DNA of 64,000 bases from DASZIT01 sp963819695 (GTDB taxonomy: Bacteria; Actinomycetota; Acidimicrobiia; Acidimicrobiales; RAAP-2). Below are positions 35,158-43,607 of the stretch, piece by piece; within the stretch, counting starts at the first letter, position 1, and every line of letters begins with the position of its first letter. The notes beneath the pieces are model-generated. The model searched no databases and was not told where the DNA came from. It saw only the letters and a program-made list of their open reading frames with translations. The translations under genes and the position numbers were made by a program. Location of the stretch: NCBI GenBank assembly GCA_963819695.1, contig CAWFXD010000001.1, positions 930,001 through 994,000 of the forward strand, given 5' to 3'.

Positions 35158-36814
35158 ATGCCATTGGCGTCGCGTCATCGCCCGCGGGCCGGATGGGGTT
35201 CCGGTGCCCTCAACCGGTTGGTGCTGGTGGCGTTGATCGCCTCCCTCGTCCAGATGGGCGCCCCTTCCCCCACCGCCGGCGCGGCCGTGCTCGGCAACGA
35301 CTACCCCGCCAGTCTGGCCAGCGCCGCCAAAGACGCGGTCATCGATCCCTGGAGGTTCTTCAACCGGGAGTGCACGTCGTTCTCGGCATGGCGCCTCAAC
35401 AACGCCAACGGGGTCGCGTTCAACGACTTCTACGGTGGTCCCCAGTGGGGGAATGCCAACAATTGGGGAGTGGCGGCGATGTCGCTCGGTATTCCGGTGA
35501 ACGGCACCCCGGCGATCGGATCGATTGCCTGGAATGCCGCCGACACCGGCGGCACCGGGAGCCTGGGCCATGTGGCGTGGGTAGCCAACGTCGAGCCCAA
35601 TGGCACCGTTGACGTCGAAGAGTACGACTACAACACCCTCGGCGGGTACGACGTCCGGAGTGGCGTGCCGACGTCGGCGTTCTCCGGGTTCATCCATATC
35701 GACGATATGACCGCTGCGAGCCAGTCGGGGAACCCGGCCGGGAATCTCGAGAGCGTCAAGCGGATCAACGGGGGTGTCGAAGTCATCGGCTGGGCATCCG
35801 ACCCCAACGCCGGGGATAGCCCGGTCTCCGTGCAGATGACGGTCGACGGTGTGCCCACCGGCGGAATCGGATCGGCCAACCTCCCGCGCAGCGATGTCGG
35901 TCCCCACGGGTTCGACATGAAGATCGGAGTCGACGGCTCACCCCACCAGATCTGTGTGGTCGCCTACAACGTAGGACCCGGCACCGCCAACACCACGTTG
36001 CCGGGCTGCGCGGGGGTGGCGGCCGGGCCGCCGGGTTCACCGCCCGCACCGGGGGTGGGCACGTTGACCGCACCGGTGGTGGGCATGGACGCCACCCCGG
36101 ACGGCGGCGGCTACTGGTTGGCCGACGCGGCAGGGGGAGTGTCAGCGCATGGCGACGCGGTCTCCTACGGCCTGATTGCCGGACAGCCGCTCAACTCGCC
36201 GATCGCCCACATCGTCTCCACCCCGGATGGCAAGGGCTACTGGCTGGTGGCCGGGGACGGGGGAACCTTCTCCTTCGGTGACGCCGGCTTCTTCGGATCC
36301 ACCGGCGGACAACACCTCAACGCGCCGGTTGTCGACCTGGCCCCGACCCGGGACGGCAAGGGCTACTGGCTGGTGGCCTCCGACGGCGGCATCTTCGCCT
36401 TCGGTGACGCCACCTTCCACGGATCCATGGGCGGGGTCCGCCTGAACAAGCCGGTGGTGGGGATCGCCTCCGGTCGGAGACGGTGGCGGCTACTGGCTGG
36501 TGGGCACCGACGGCGGCATCTTCGCGTTCGGCGATGCCGTCTACTACGGCTCGACCGGGGCCATTGCCCTCAACAAGCCGGTGAACGGGATGGCCCCGAC
36601 CGCTGACGCCCGGGGATACTGGTTTGTGGCATCGGACGGCGGCATCTTCGGCTTCGGCGATGCGCTCTTCCACGGTTCGACCGGCACCAGTCCTCCGGCC
36701 ACGCCGGTGGTGGGCATGGCCTCCAACCGGTCCAGCGCAACGCCGGGATACTGGCTGGTCGACGCGGCCGGGCAGGTGTTCGCGTTCAATGCCACCTACT
36801 TCGGAGGCGGCTGA
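35158..36814 (+). CDS. Secreted CHAP amidase with six propeller-type repeats (frameshifted)
   Basis: About 550 residues. Signal peptide at 15-43; CHAP domain at 55-160 with catalytic Cys72 (RECTSFSAW) and His138 (GHVAW); a fibronectin/Ig-like part at 200-290; then six repeats of the form GYWLVASDGGIFAFGDA. It should cleave peptidoglycan amide bonds outside the cell, anchored by the repeats. The repeats are spaced 126 bp (42 codons) except one 127-bp step between the third and fourth, which pins a one-base surplus near 36471-36478. No ribosome site decides the ATG. Confidence 0.85.
36109..36800 (+). repeat. Six 126-bp coding repeats (GYWL...FGDA)
   Basis: The GG-TAC-TGG codons fall at 36109, 36235, 36361, 36488, 36614 and 36746, that is, steps of 126, 126, 127, 126 and 132 bp. 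Each unit encodes about 42 residues of a beta-propeller-like blade. The 127-bp step marks a base insertion and the 132-bp step two extra codons. Confidence 0.85.
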
Positions 36815-36853
36815 AGGCACCGGCCAGACGGTCCGGAGGGCCCGACGGTTGTC

Positions 36854-37717
36854 CTAACTGCCGATGGTCCCGAGCTCCTGGCGGGCGGTGTCGTCGAACT
36901 CGATAGCCGAGGCGGCCAGGTTCTCCTCCAGGTGGGCGAGCGACGAGGTTCCGGGAATCAACAAGACGTTGGGGGAGCGGTCCAGCAACCACGCCAGGGC
37001 GACCTGGGCGACGGTTGCGCCCAGCCGACCCGCGGCGGCAACCACCGCGGGAGCCTCGAGGACGGCGTTGTGCTCGCCGCCGAAGGCCGAACCCAACGGG
37101 AAGAAGGGCACGAAGGCGATACCCTCGGTGTGGCAGGCATCGAGAACGACCTGCGATGAACGGTCGACGACATTGAAGGCGTTCTGCACGCAGACGATGT
37201 CAGTGACGGCGCGGGACGCCGCCAGCTGGTCGGCGGTGGCGTTGCTCAGCCCGATACCTCCGATCAGGCCCTCGGTTCTCATGTCGATCATGGCGCCCAG
37301 TTGGTCCTCGAGGGGGACCTCGGGATGGTCCATGATCCGGAGGTTCACCACGTCGACCCGGTCGGCGGCGAGGGTCGTGAGGTTTTCCTCGACACCGGCC
37401 CGGAGTTCGGCAGGAGTCTGGGCCGGCAACCACTGCCCGGTGTCGTCACGGCGGGCCCCCACCTTGCTCACCAGGGTCAACTCCGCCGGGTAGGGATGCA
37501 ACGCCTCGAAGATGAGCTGGTTGGCGACGTCGGGCCCATAGAACTGCGCGGTGTCGATGTGGTCCACCCCGACTTCGACGGCCCGGCGCAACACCGCCAG
37601 CGCCTCCGACCGGTCACGCGGAGGGCCGAAGACGCCGGGGCCGGGCAGCTGCATGGCTCCAAATCCCATGCGGTGCACGGTTTTCGGGCCCATCGGGAAG
37701 GTATCGCCACGAGTCAT
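36854..37717 (-). CDS. Aldo/keto reductase
   Basis: A 287-residue AKR. VDHIDTAQFYGPD carries the catalytic Asp-Tyr pair, ELTLVSKVGA the Lys, and NLRIMDHPEV is where the His usually lies. LLIPGTSSLAHLEENL binds NADPH. It reduces an aldehyde or ketone; the substrate is unknown. TAACCT (37724-37729) precedes the ATG by six bases, so a leaderless transcript is likely. Confidence 0.87.
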   Translation of the reverse strand: MTRGDTFPMGPKTVHRMGFGAMQLPGPGVFGPPRDRSEALAVLRRAVEVGVDHIDTAQFYGPDVANQLIFEALHPYPAELTLVSKVGARRDDTGQWLPAQTPAELRAGVEENLTTLAADRVDVVNLRIMDHPEVPLEDQLGAMIDMRTEGLIGGIGLSNATADQLAASRAVTDIVCVQNAFNVVDRSSQVVLDACHTEGIAFVPFFPLGSAFGGEHNAVLEAPAVVAAAGRLGATVAQVALAWLLDRSPNVLLIPGTSSLAHLEENLAASAIEFDDTARQELGTIGS

Positions 37718-37729
37718 TTCGGCAGGTTA
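37718..37729 (-). promoter_or_regulatory. Leaderless -10 box of the AKR gene
   Basis: TAACCT (37724-37729, minus strand) and a 6-base gap precede the ATG at 37717. Confidence 0.5.
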
Positions 37730-37833
37730 CCGGCCGGCCTCGGACGTCGGGCTACCGCGATGGGTTCGACGGCCGCGACGGACCGATCTACCGTGAAGCT
37801 CCGGAGAACGGCCACCACCGAGGAGCGAGCCCG

Positions 37834-39387
37834 ATGTATCCAGGTGCCCACGCCATCGAGCGGGCTGAGCAAGCGGCCTTCATCATGGCCTCCACCGGCG
37901 AGACGGTCACCTATGCCGAATTCGAAGCCCGTACCAACCGCCTCGCCCACTGGCTGCGAGCCCATGGGCTCCGACGGTCGGATCACTACGCCATCTTCAT
38001 GGAGAACAACAGCCGGTACCTCGAGACCTGCAGTGCCGGCGAGCGAGCCGGCCTGTACTACACCTGCGTGAATTCCTTCCTCAATGCGGAAGAACTCGCC
38101 TACATCCTCAACAACAGCGAATCGAAAGTCCTGATCACCTCCCGGGCCTGCCGGGCAGTGGCGCGGGAGGCCCTCCGCCTCTGCCCGGCGGTGTCCCTCT
38201 GTCTGCTGGTGGACGGCTCGGGAGAGGACGGACCCTTCGTCGATTACCAAGCCGCGACCGCCGGATTTCCGGACACCCCCATCGAGGACGAATCCCTCGG
38301 GAGCGCCATGCTCTATTCGTCGGGGACCACCGGCCGGCCCAAGGGAATTCTCCGGCCGCTGGACGAGAGCCCGCCCGGGAGGCCGACCCGTCTGTTCACC
38401 TTCTTGGAGCAGCTGTGGCGGTATCGGGAAGGACTCATCTACCTCTCGCCCGCCCCTCTGTACCACTCGGCACCCCAGGCCGCGGTCGGTCTCGCCATCC
38501 GCAACGGCGGCACGGTGGTCATCATGGAGAAATTCGACCCCGAGGGCTACCTGCAGCTGGTGGAACAGTACGGGGTGACCCACAGCCAACTGGTGCCGAC
38601 CATGTTCAGCCGGATGCTCAAGCTGCCCGACGAGGTGCGTGCCCGCTATGACCTGTCGTCGCTGGAAGTGGCCATTCATGCCGCCGCGCCCTGCCCGATA
38701 CCGGTCAAGCGGCAGATGATCGAATGGTGGGGGCCGATCATCATCGAGTACTACGGCGCGACCGAGGCCATCGGGTTCAGTGCGTGCGACAGTCAGGAAT
38801 GGCTGGCCCACCCGGGTACCGTCGGCAAGGTGATCATCGGCGAGTTGCACATCCTGGACGATTCGTTCGATCCGGTTGCCCCCGGTTCCCCGGGAACGTT
38901 GTGGTTCAAGCCGGCGACCCGCTTCCGCTACTTCAACGACACCGAGAAGACCAGAGAATCGACGTCGAACGACGGCTCGATGATCACGGTAGGGGACGTC
39001 GGCTACCTCGATGACGACGGCTATCTCTACCTCACCGACCGGGCCACCTTCATGATCATCTCCGGCGGCGTCAACATCTACCCGCAGGAGTGCGAGAACC
39101 TGCTCATCACCCACCCCAAGGTGGCCGATGCCGCGGTGTTCGGGGTCCCGAATTCCGACCTCGGAGAGGAGGTGAAGGCGGTCGTCCAGCTGATGCCCTC
39201 GGTCGAACCGGGTCCCGATACCGAGAAGGAACTGATCCAATTCTGCCGCCAGCACCTGGCCCATCTCAAGTGCCCGCGCTCCGTCGACTTCGATCCGGAA
39301 CTGCCGCGGCTGCCGACCGGCAAGCTCTACAAGCGGCTTCTCCGTGACAAGTATTGGGGCAGTGGAGCCAACAAGATCTTGTCGTAG
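37834..39387 (+). CDS. Acyl-CoA synthetase (AMP-forming)
   Basis: A 517-residue ANL-superfamily ligase. SSGTTGRPKGILRP is the P-loop-like motif, YYGATEAIGF the second, GDVGYLDDDGYLYLTDR contains the hinge region, IISGGVNIYPQE follows, and the catalytic Lys is in LPTGKLYKRLLRDKYW. It activates a carboxylic acid to the acyl-CoA. GAGGAG upstream supports the ATG. The thioesterase-like gene beside it, convergent, also handles CoA thioesters. Confidence 0.9.
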   Translation: MYPGAHAIERAEQAAFIMASTGETVTYAEFEARTNRLAHWLRAHGLRRSDHYAIFMENNSRYLETCSAGERAGLYYTCVNSFLNAEELAYILNNSESKVLITSRACRAVAREALRLCPAVSLCLLVDGSGEDGPFVDYQAATAGFPDTPIEDESLGSAMLYSSGTTGRPKGILRPLDESPPGRPTRLFTFLEQLWRYREGLIYLSPAPLYHSAPQAAVGLAIRNGGTVVIMEKFDPEGYLQLVEQYGVTHSQLVPTMFSRMLKLPDEVRARYDLSSLEVAIHAAAPCPIPVKRQMIEWWGPIIIEYYGATEAIGFSACDSQEWLAHPGTVGKVIIGELHILDDSFDPVAPGSPGTLWFKPATRFRYFNDTEKTRESTSNDGSMITVGDVGYLDDDGYLYLTDRATFMIISGGVNIYPQECENLLITHPKVADAAVFGVPNSDLGEEVKAVVQLMPSVEPGPDTEKELIQFCRQHLAHLKCPRSVDFDPELPRLPTGKLYKRLLRDKYWGSGANKILS

Positions 39388-39402
39388 CCGTTCGACGCCG
39401 GC

Positions 39403-40047
39403 CTATGGCTGGCCGGGCAGGAGCTCGACAAAGAGCCCCTCGGCGTCGGCGATCGGGGTGCCATGGTCGGAGAGACGCGCACTGACCCAGCGCTTTCGCC
39501 CCTGGATCCGGTCGACGGTAGCGTCGACCTGGAGCTCTACTCCGATGGGGGTGATCTTCCGGTAGTTGACCTTCAGGAATGCCGTCCGCCCGATGGTGCC
39601 ACCCACGGAATTGGCCAGTCGGCCCAGCACGTCGTCGAAGAGCAGCGGCAGGGTGCCACCGTGGGCCGCGCCGTTCCCACCCAGGTGGAAGGGACGGAAC
39701 ACGACCCGGCCCCGCACGCGTCCCTCTGATTCGTCGTCCCAGACGAAAGGAATCAGCAGTGGGTTACCCCGGCCGGGAAGATCGACCCGCATGCCCGCCG
39801 GACGTTGCCACTCGGGAGCCGCCCACGGTTCGAGGAGGTCGATCGCCGTCTTCACCTGAGTCGACACCTCGTCCCACACGTCCTTGGGTGGATTGGAGCT
39901 GACCACCGTGTCCTGGAGGGTGCGGAACAGCTCGAGGAAGCGAGCGTAGGGCGCGCCACCCCGCTCGGTATCGACGGTGACGTTGGCGAACGGATCGATG
40001 AACGGTGTGACCGGGGGTCGATTTTCGGCAGAGGGCTGGCTCGACAT
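39403..40047 (-). CDS. PaaI-type hotdog thioesterase-like protein
   Basis: A 214-residue protein. The hotdog core is in the second half: GNGAAHGGTLPLLFDDVLGR has the HGG motif, and ITPIGVELQVDATVDR and ISDAEGLFVE-type strands follow. A helical N-terminal 90 residues is extra to the minimal fold. It probably hydrolyses an acyl-CoA. TAGCGT (40056-40061, minus strand) lies eight bases before the ATG. It converges on the acyl-CoA synthetase gene. Confidence 0.8.
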   Translation of the reverse strand: MSSQPSAENRPPVTPFIDPFANVTVDTERGGAPYARFLELFRTLQDTVVSSNPPKDVWDEVSTQVKTAIDLLEPWAAPEWQRPAGMRVDLPGRGNPLLIPFVWDDESEGRVRGRVVFRPFHLGGNGAAHGGTLPLLFDDVLGRLANSVGGTIGRTAFLKVNYRKITPIGVELQVDATVDRIQGRKRWVSARLSDHGTPIADAEGLFVELLPGQP

Positions 40048-40107
40048 GGTCGAGAACGCTACCGGAGGGTCCCCCGGCCGGCGATCAGTCAGGTCGACAT
40101 GCGGCGT

Positions 40108-40617
40108 TCACGAGGCGAGGCCGCCCCGGATGGCGGCGGCCTCGAACCAGGTGAACCGGTGGGTGTAGCCACGTCGATGCGACAGCCCCACCAGTGGCCG
40201 GGTGGCGAACACCGAGGGCACGGCCAGGTGCCAGGAGGCATCAAAGCGGTCCCACTGAGCCGTGGGCAGGCTGTCGATCAGGGCACGGTGGGCCACCGGC
40301 GGCATGGTGTCGAACTGGACGCCCAGCACATTGTGGCAGTGCTTGGGAAGCGGCTCGCCGGAATCCGGTTCCTTCCAGGCACTCAGCACCTGGACGCCCG
40401 GCGCGGCATTGTCAACCGCGATGGCCAGGCGGGTCGGGTGTGGCGCGTGAGTCTTCTCATCGCCGAGCCGGAGCTCGAGAATCAGGCAGTCGCCTTCGAT
40501 CTCCTGGAATTCGGCCTGGACGGACATCCCGATGGCGGCGGAGACCTCCGCGCAGACCAAGGTGATGGCTCCCGTCTTGTCAGCGGTGGCGACGCGGAGC
40601 TTGTTGGTTGCGGTCAT
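40108..40617 (-). CDS. Conserved-looking protein of unknown function
   Basis: A 169-residue protein I do not recognise. It has an N-terminal strand-rich part (NKLRVATADKTGAITLVCAE), then LDLELRLGD-like strands and aromatic-rich ends (YTHRFTWFEAAAIRGG). There is no signal peptide, membrane segment or metal motif. Codon use is normal for the region. GGAGGT just before the ATG is the strongest ribosome site in this stretch and supports a real gene. Intergenic bases 40618-40846 carry no other gene. Confidence 0.6.
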   Translation of the reverse strand: MTATNKLRVATADKTGAITLVCAEVSAAIGMSVQAEFQEIEGDCLILELRLGDEKTHAPHPTRLAIAVDNAAPGVQVLSAWKEPDSGEPLPKHCHNVLGVQFDTMPPVAHRALIDSLPTAQWDRFDASWHLAVPSVFATRPLVGLSHRRGYTHRFTWFEAAAIRGGLAS

Positions 40618-40846
40618 CGGACCTCCGGGGGTGGGTTCGAAAGGAAATGGCTGTGCGCATCGGCTGCCACCGATCACGCTACGAGGCGAAGGTAAACAGA
40701 CATTGATGGCGGCGTTGCATTTGCATGTGCTTTTGGCGACCGCACCATTTCCGGCCCCTTGAAGGTTGTCCCCATGGCTTCAGAGGCCGGTTCAAGGGCC
40801 CAAGCACCGCCGGAGCGGGGGATAGGCCCAGCGTCCACCGGAGCCG

Positions 40847-41083
40847 TCATCCTCCGGAGACCGGCGGGATCACCGCCACCTCGTCGTCGTCGTTCACTTC
40901 TGCCTCCGGCCCGGCGGCATCGCCGTTCACCCAGATGCTCGACACCGCCACCACTCGGGAGAATGGCTCCCCGAACTTCTGCTCGGCAGCCGCGATGACC
41001 GCGGACACGCTGGCTCCGGGCAAGGTGGTGAATGACAACCCGGCCGCCTCCCTGGCCGGCCCGAACAGCCGAAGTCTGGGCAC
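40847..41083 (-). CDS. moaD: MoaD/ThiS-like sulfur carrier
   Basis: A 78-residue ubiquitin-like protein: RLRLFGPAREAAG at the start, VAVIPPVSGG at the end, with the C-terminal Gly-Gly that is activated and thiolated. As the small subunit of molybdopterin synthase it supplies the sulfur for molybdopterin. It starts with GTG and sits next to XdhC-type genes, so it serves the molybdenum hydroxylase encoded here. Confidence 0.85.
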   Translation of the reverse strand: MPRLRLFGPAREAAGLSFTTLPGASVSAVIAAAEQKFGEPFSRVVAVSSIWVNGDAAGPEAEVNDDDEVAVIPPVSGG

Positions 41084-41096
41084 GGTTATCCGCCGG

Positions 41097-41921
41097 TCAC
41101 GATGCTGGCTGGTGGATCGGCCCGGTACCGTCCCGGAGGGAGGGCGTCGACACGCCGGCGCGCCGCGAGATGATCTCCGCACAGATGGACACCGCCGTCT
41201 CTTCCGGGGTGCGGGCGCCGATGTCGATGCCGATGGGCGCCATGATCCTTCGGATCCTCTCCGGATCCACCCCTTCGGCCTGCAGCAGCCGGATACGACC
41301 ATCGTGGGTGGCGCGCGAGCCCATGGCACCGAGATAGCCGACCTCGGTGTCCAGCGCGGCCAGCAGGGCGGGTACGTCGAATTTGTGGTCATGAGTCAGC
41401 ACGCAGATCGCGTCCAGCGGGCCCAACGGCTCCGTCACCTTGGCCAAGAAGCGGTGCGGCCAGTCCACCACCACATCGTCGGCTTCGGGGAAGCGGGCCG
41501 GGGTGGCGAAGGCGGGCCGGGCGTCGCACACCGTGACGCGGTAGCCGAGCACCTTGGCGATCCGCACCAGCGCGGCGGTGAAGTCGACGGCGCCGAAGAT
41601 CAGCATTCGGCGAGGAGGGGCGAACACCTCGATGAACACCGTGAGTTCGGTGCGCCGCGCCTCCCCGCGGGACCCATAGTGACGAGCCACGCTGTGACCG
41701 GCGTCCAGCGCCCCCTCCATGTCGCGGATCACCACCCGGTCGAGATCATCGTTCCCCAGGGAGCCGGCCGGTTCGGCGTTCGGACGCACGGCCAGCTTGG
41801 CCCCGAGAGGGGGAAGGACCGCGGATTCGCCCTCCGGCACGACCGCCTCGACCACGGTGGCCAGAGCAACGGTTGTCCCGGCCCGCAGGCAGTCCCGAAC
41901 CAGTGCGAACGGCCCGTCCAT
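41097..41921 (-). CDS. XdhC-family molybdenum-enzyme maturation protein (Rossmann half)
   Basis: A 274-residue protein. RRMLIFGAVDFTAALVRIAK is the Rossmann motif of XdhC's C-terminal domain, VCVLTHDHKFDVPALLAAL and EVGYLGAMGSRATHDGRI are family signatures. Members load or sulfurate the Moco of xanthine-dehydrogenase-type enzymes. It overlaps the following small XdhC/CoxI-type gene by one base (41921). Confidence 0.85.
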   Translation of the reverse strand: MDGPFALVRDCLRAGTTVALATVVEAVVPEGESAVLPPLGAKLAVRPNAEPAGSLGNDDLDRVVIRDMEGALDAGHSVARHYGSRGEARRTELTVFIEVFAPPRRMLIFGAVDFTAALVRIAKVLGYRVTVCDARPAFATPARFPEADDVVVDWPHRFLAKVTEPLGPLDAICVLTHDHKFDVPALLAALDTEVGYLGAMGSRATHDGRIRLLQAEGVDPERIRRIMAPIGIDIGARTPEETAVSICAEIISRRAGVSTPSLRDGTGPIHQPAS

Positions 41922-42238
41922 CAGGCGAGCGGCTCGATGAAGATGCGGACCGTCCCGCCGCAGGTGAGACCGACCGAGAAGGCCTCATCGTCCGAGTAGC
42001 CGAAGGTGCAGAGCCGCGGCTCTCCGGAGGCCAGCACCTCGAGCGCCTCCGCCACCACCGCGCCTTCGACGCATCCGCCGGACACCGACCCGGCCACTTC
42101 GCCTCGGTCGTTCACCGCCATCGCCGCGCCGGGCTCACGGGGTCCGGAGCCGGTGACGGCGACGACCCGCGCCAAGGCGACCCGGGTGCCCGCGCGCTGC
42201 CACCGTTCGATGTCGTCGAGCACGTCCTTCACCAGCAA
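41921..42238 (-). CDS. XdhC/CoxI N-terminal-domain protein
   Basis: A 105-residue protein with the short XdhC N-terminal module: VALARVVAVTGSGPREPGA, GSVSGGCVEGAV and the ending LTCGGTVRIFIEP. In many bacteria this module is fused to the Rossmann part found in the next gene, so XdhC is split into two proteins here. The two genes are translationally coupled. Both act on maturation of the molybdenum hydroxylase. Confidence 0.85.
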   Translation of the reverse strand: MLVKDVLDDIERWQRAGTRVALARVVAVTGSGPREPGAAMAVNDRGEVAGSVSGGCVEGAVVAEALEVLASGEPRLCTFGYSDDEAFSVGLTCGGTVRIFIEPLA

Positions 42239-42332
42239 ACCTTCCCCCTTGGCGCACCTCGAGATGAGGCCCCGTCTGCCACACTAATCACCACCCGGCG
42301 CGGGTTGGCGGGGCAACATTTGTCCCGAAGCG

Positions 42333-42800
42333 TCAATGAGGCTGATGTCCGGCGAGGAGTTCGAGGGCATGGTCGAGCACGTCGACAACCGCTTCAAGAG
42401 ACTCCTTGGCGCCGTTCGGCGATCCGGGAAGGTTGAGCACCAGGCATTGACCGATCGTCCCGGCCGTCCCCCGAGACAACCGCCCCAGTGGACTCGCGGC
42501 CCGCATGGCTTCGGCCAAACCGGGAGCCTGGCGCTCGATCACCGATTCGGTTCCCTCCCGGGTGAGGTCGGTGGGGGAGAAGCCGGTACCGCCGGTGGTT
42601 ACCACCAGTCCGGCGAAGTTCGCCGACAACTGGAGGATCGCCGTCGCCACCGGGACGACGCCGTCGGGAACCACCCGCCGTTCGACGACCCCGAAACCGT
42701 GGCCGGCCAGAAGGCCGGCGAGCTCGTCACCGGACCGGTCCTGGCGGGTGCCGTCACTGACCGAGTCCGAGACGGTGAGAATCTTGGCGACCGGAGGCAT
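42333..42800 (-). CDS. MogA/MoaB-type molybdopterin adenylyltransferase
   Basis: A 155-residue protein with VTTGGTGFSPTDLTREGT, the MoaB/Mog MPT-binding signature, and LPGSPNGAKESLEAV. The family adenylates molybdopterin before molybdenum insertion. An earlier in-frame open stretch to 43319 lacks a ribosome site and overlaps the PPOX-like gene, so the ATG at 42800 is used. It reads away from that gene. Confidence 0.88.
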   Translation of the reverse strand: MPPVAKILTVSDSVSDGTRQDRSGDELAGLLAGHGFGVVERRVVPDGVVPVATAILQLSANFAGLVVTTGGTGFSPTDLTREGTESVIERQAPGLAEAMRAASPLGRLSRGTAGTIGQCLVLNLPGSPNGAKESLEAVVDVLDHALELLAGHQPH

Positions 42801-42863
42801 CGACCTGACCATACTGCGGGACCACCCGATCCACTCCGGTCCGGGCGGGCGGACGCCCGGTGG

Positions 42864-42875
42864 AATAATGCGTTG
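42864..42875 (+). promoter_or_regulatory. Leaderless -10 box of the PPOX-like gene
   Basis: AATAAT (42864-42869) with a 6-base gap precedes the ATG at 42876. The first base departs from TANNNT. Confidence 0.4.
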
Positions 42876-43433
42876 ATGGCAAAGACCTACCAGGGCATCG
42901 ACGAGAGTCTGTCCGACTGGTTGGTGGCACAGCCGGTCTTCTTCGTGTCCACCGCGCCCCTGGATGCCGACGGGTCGGTGAACTGCTCGCCCAAGGGGAA
43001 TCGTGACGAATTCGCGGTGCTCGGGCCTCGGCGGGTGGCCTACCTCGACCAGACCGGGAGTGGCGTCGAAACCATCGCCCACGTGCAGGAGAACGGCCGG
43101 ATCGTCATTATGTTCTGCGCCTTCGCCGGGCCGCCCCGGATCGTGCGGTTGCACGGGAGGGGTCGAGTGGTGTTCACCGCGGCCCCGGACTTCGCCGACC
43201 TGGCGGTTCGATTCCCGGGCGGGGCGGGCGTGGGCGTCCGATCCATCATCGAGGTGGACGTGCACCGAATCGCCGACTCCTGCGGTTACGGCGTTCCGGT
43301 GATGTCCTTCGAAGGACACCGGCCGACGATGGACCAGTGGTCAACCCGAAAAGGGCCGGAGGGCATCAGGACCTACTGGTCCGAGAAGAACGCCGCCAGC
43401 ATCGATGGCATCGAGGGTCTCAATCCCAGGTGA
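42876..43433 (+). CDS. Pyridoxamine-phosphate-oxidase-like (PPOX) flavin protein
   Basis: A 185-residue split-barrel protein. FFVSTAPLDADGSVNCSPKG, RRVAYLDQTGSGVETIAHV and FAGPPRIVRLHGRGRVV are the FMN/F420-binding split-barrel strands. Actinobacterial members bind FMN, F420 or heme. The reaction is unknown. It stands alone between molybdenum-cofactor genes of opposite direction. Confidence 0.82.
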   Translation: MAKTYQGIDESLSDWLVAQPVFFVSTAPLDADGSVNCSPKGNRDEFAVLGPRRVAYLDQTGSGVETIAHVQENGRIVIMFCAFAGPPRIVRLHGRGRVVFTAAPDFADLAVRFPGGAGVGVRSIIEVDVHRIADSCGYGVPVMSFEGHRPTMDQWSTRKGPEGIRTYWSEKNAASIDGIEGLNPR

Positions 43434-43516
43434 GTGGCAGCCAGCGCGGATAATTCGCAAGTTCTCCCATTGTGCACCGTTACAAGGTGGCGGGGAAACT
43501 GTTGGTCGTTAGAACA

Positions 43517-43545
43517 TTGATTGCGACTCGACCGGGGCTTACCCT
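43517..43545 (+). promoter_or_regulatory. Possible promoter of the molybdenum hydroxylase operon
   Basis: TTGATT (43517-43522), a 17-base spacer and TACCCT (43540-43545) precede the large-subunit gene, with a predicted start near 43552. Confidence 0.35.
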
Positions 43546-43607
43546 GAGCTTGAAGACCGCTATACAGCAATCTCGAAGGTGCAGCGATCATGGGGAGGGG
43601 GCCATCG

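Noticed and set aside
36109..36800. Regular repeats that could suggest a CRISPR array.
   Set aside because: They are coding, 126 bp apart, and translate to propeller blades.
42801..43319. A 170-residue upstream extension of the Mog-type gene.
   Set aside because: It lies antisense to the PPOX-like gene and has no ribosome site; the ATG at 42800 fits the family.
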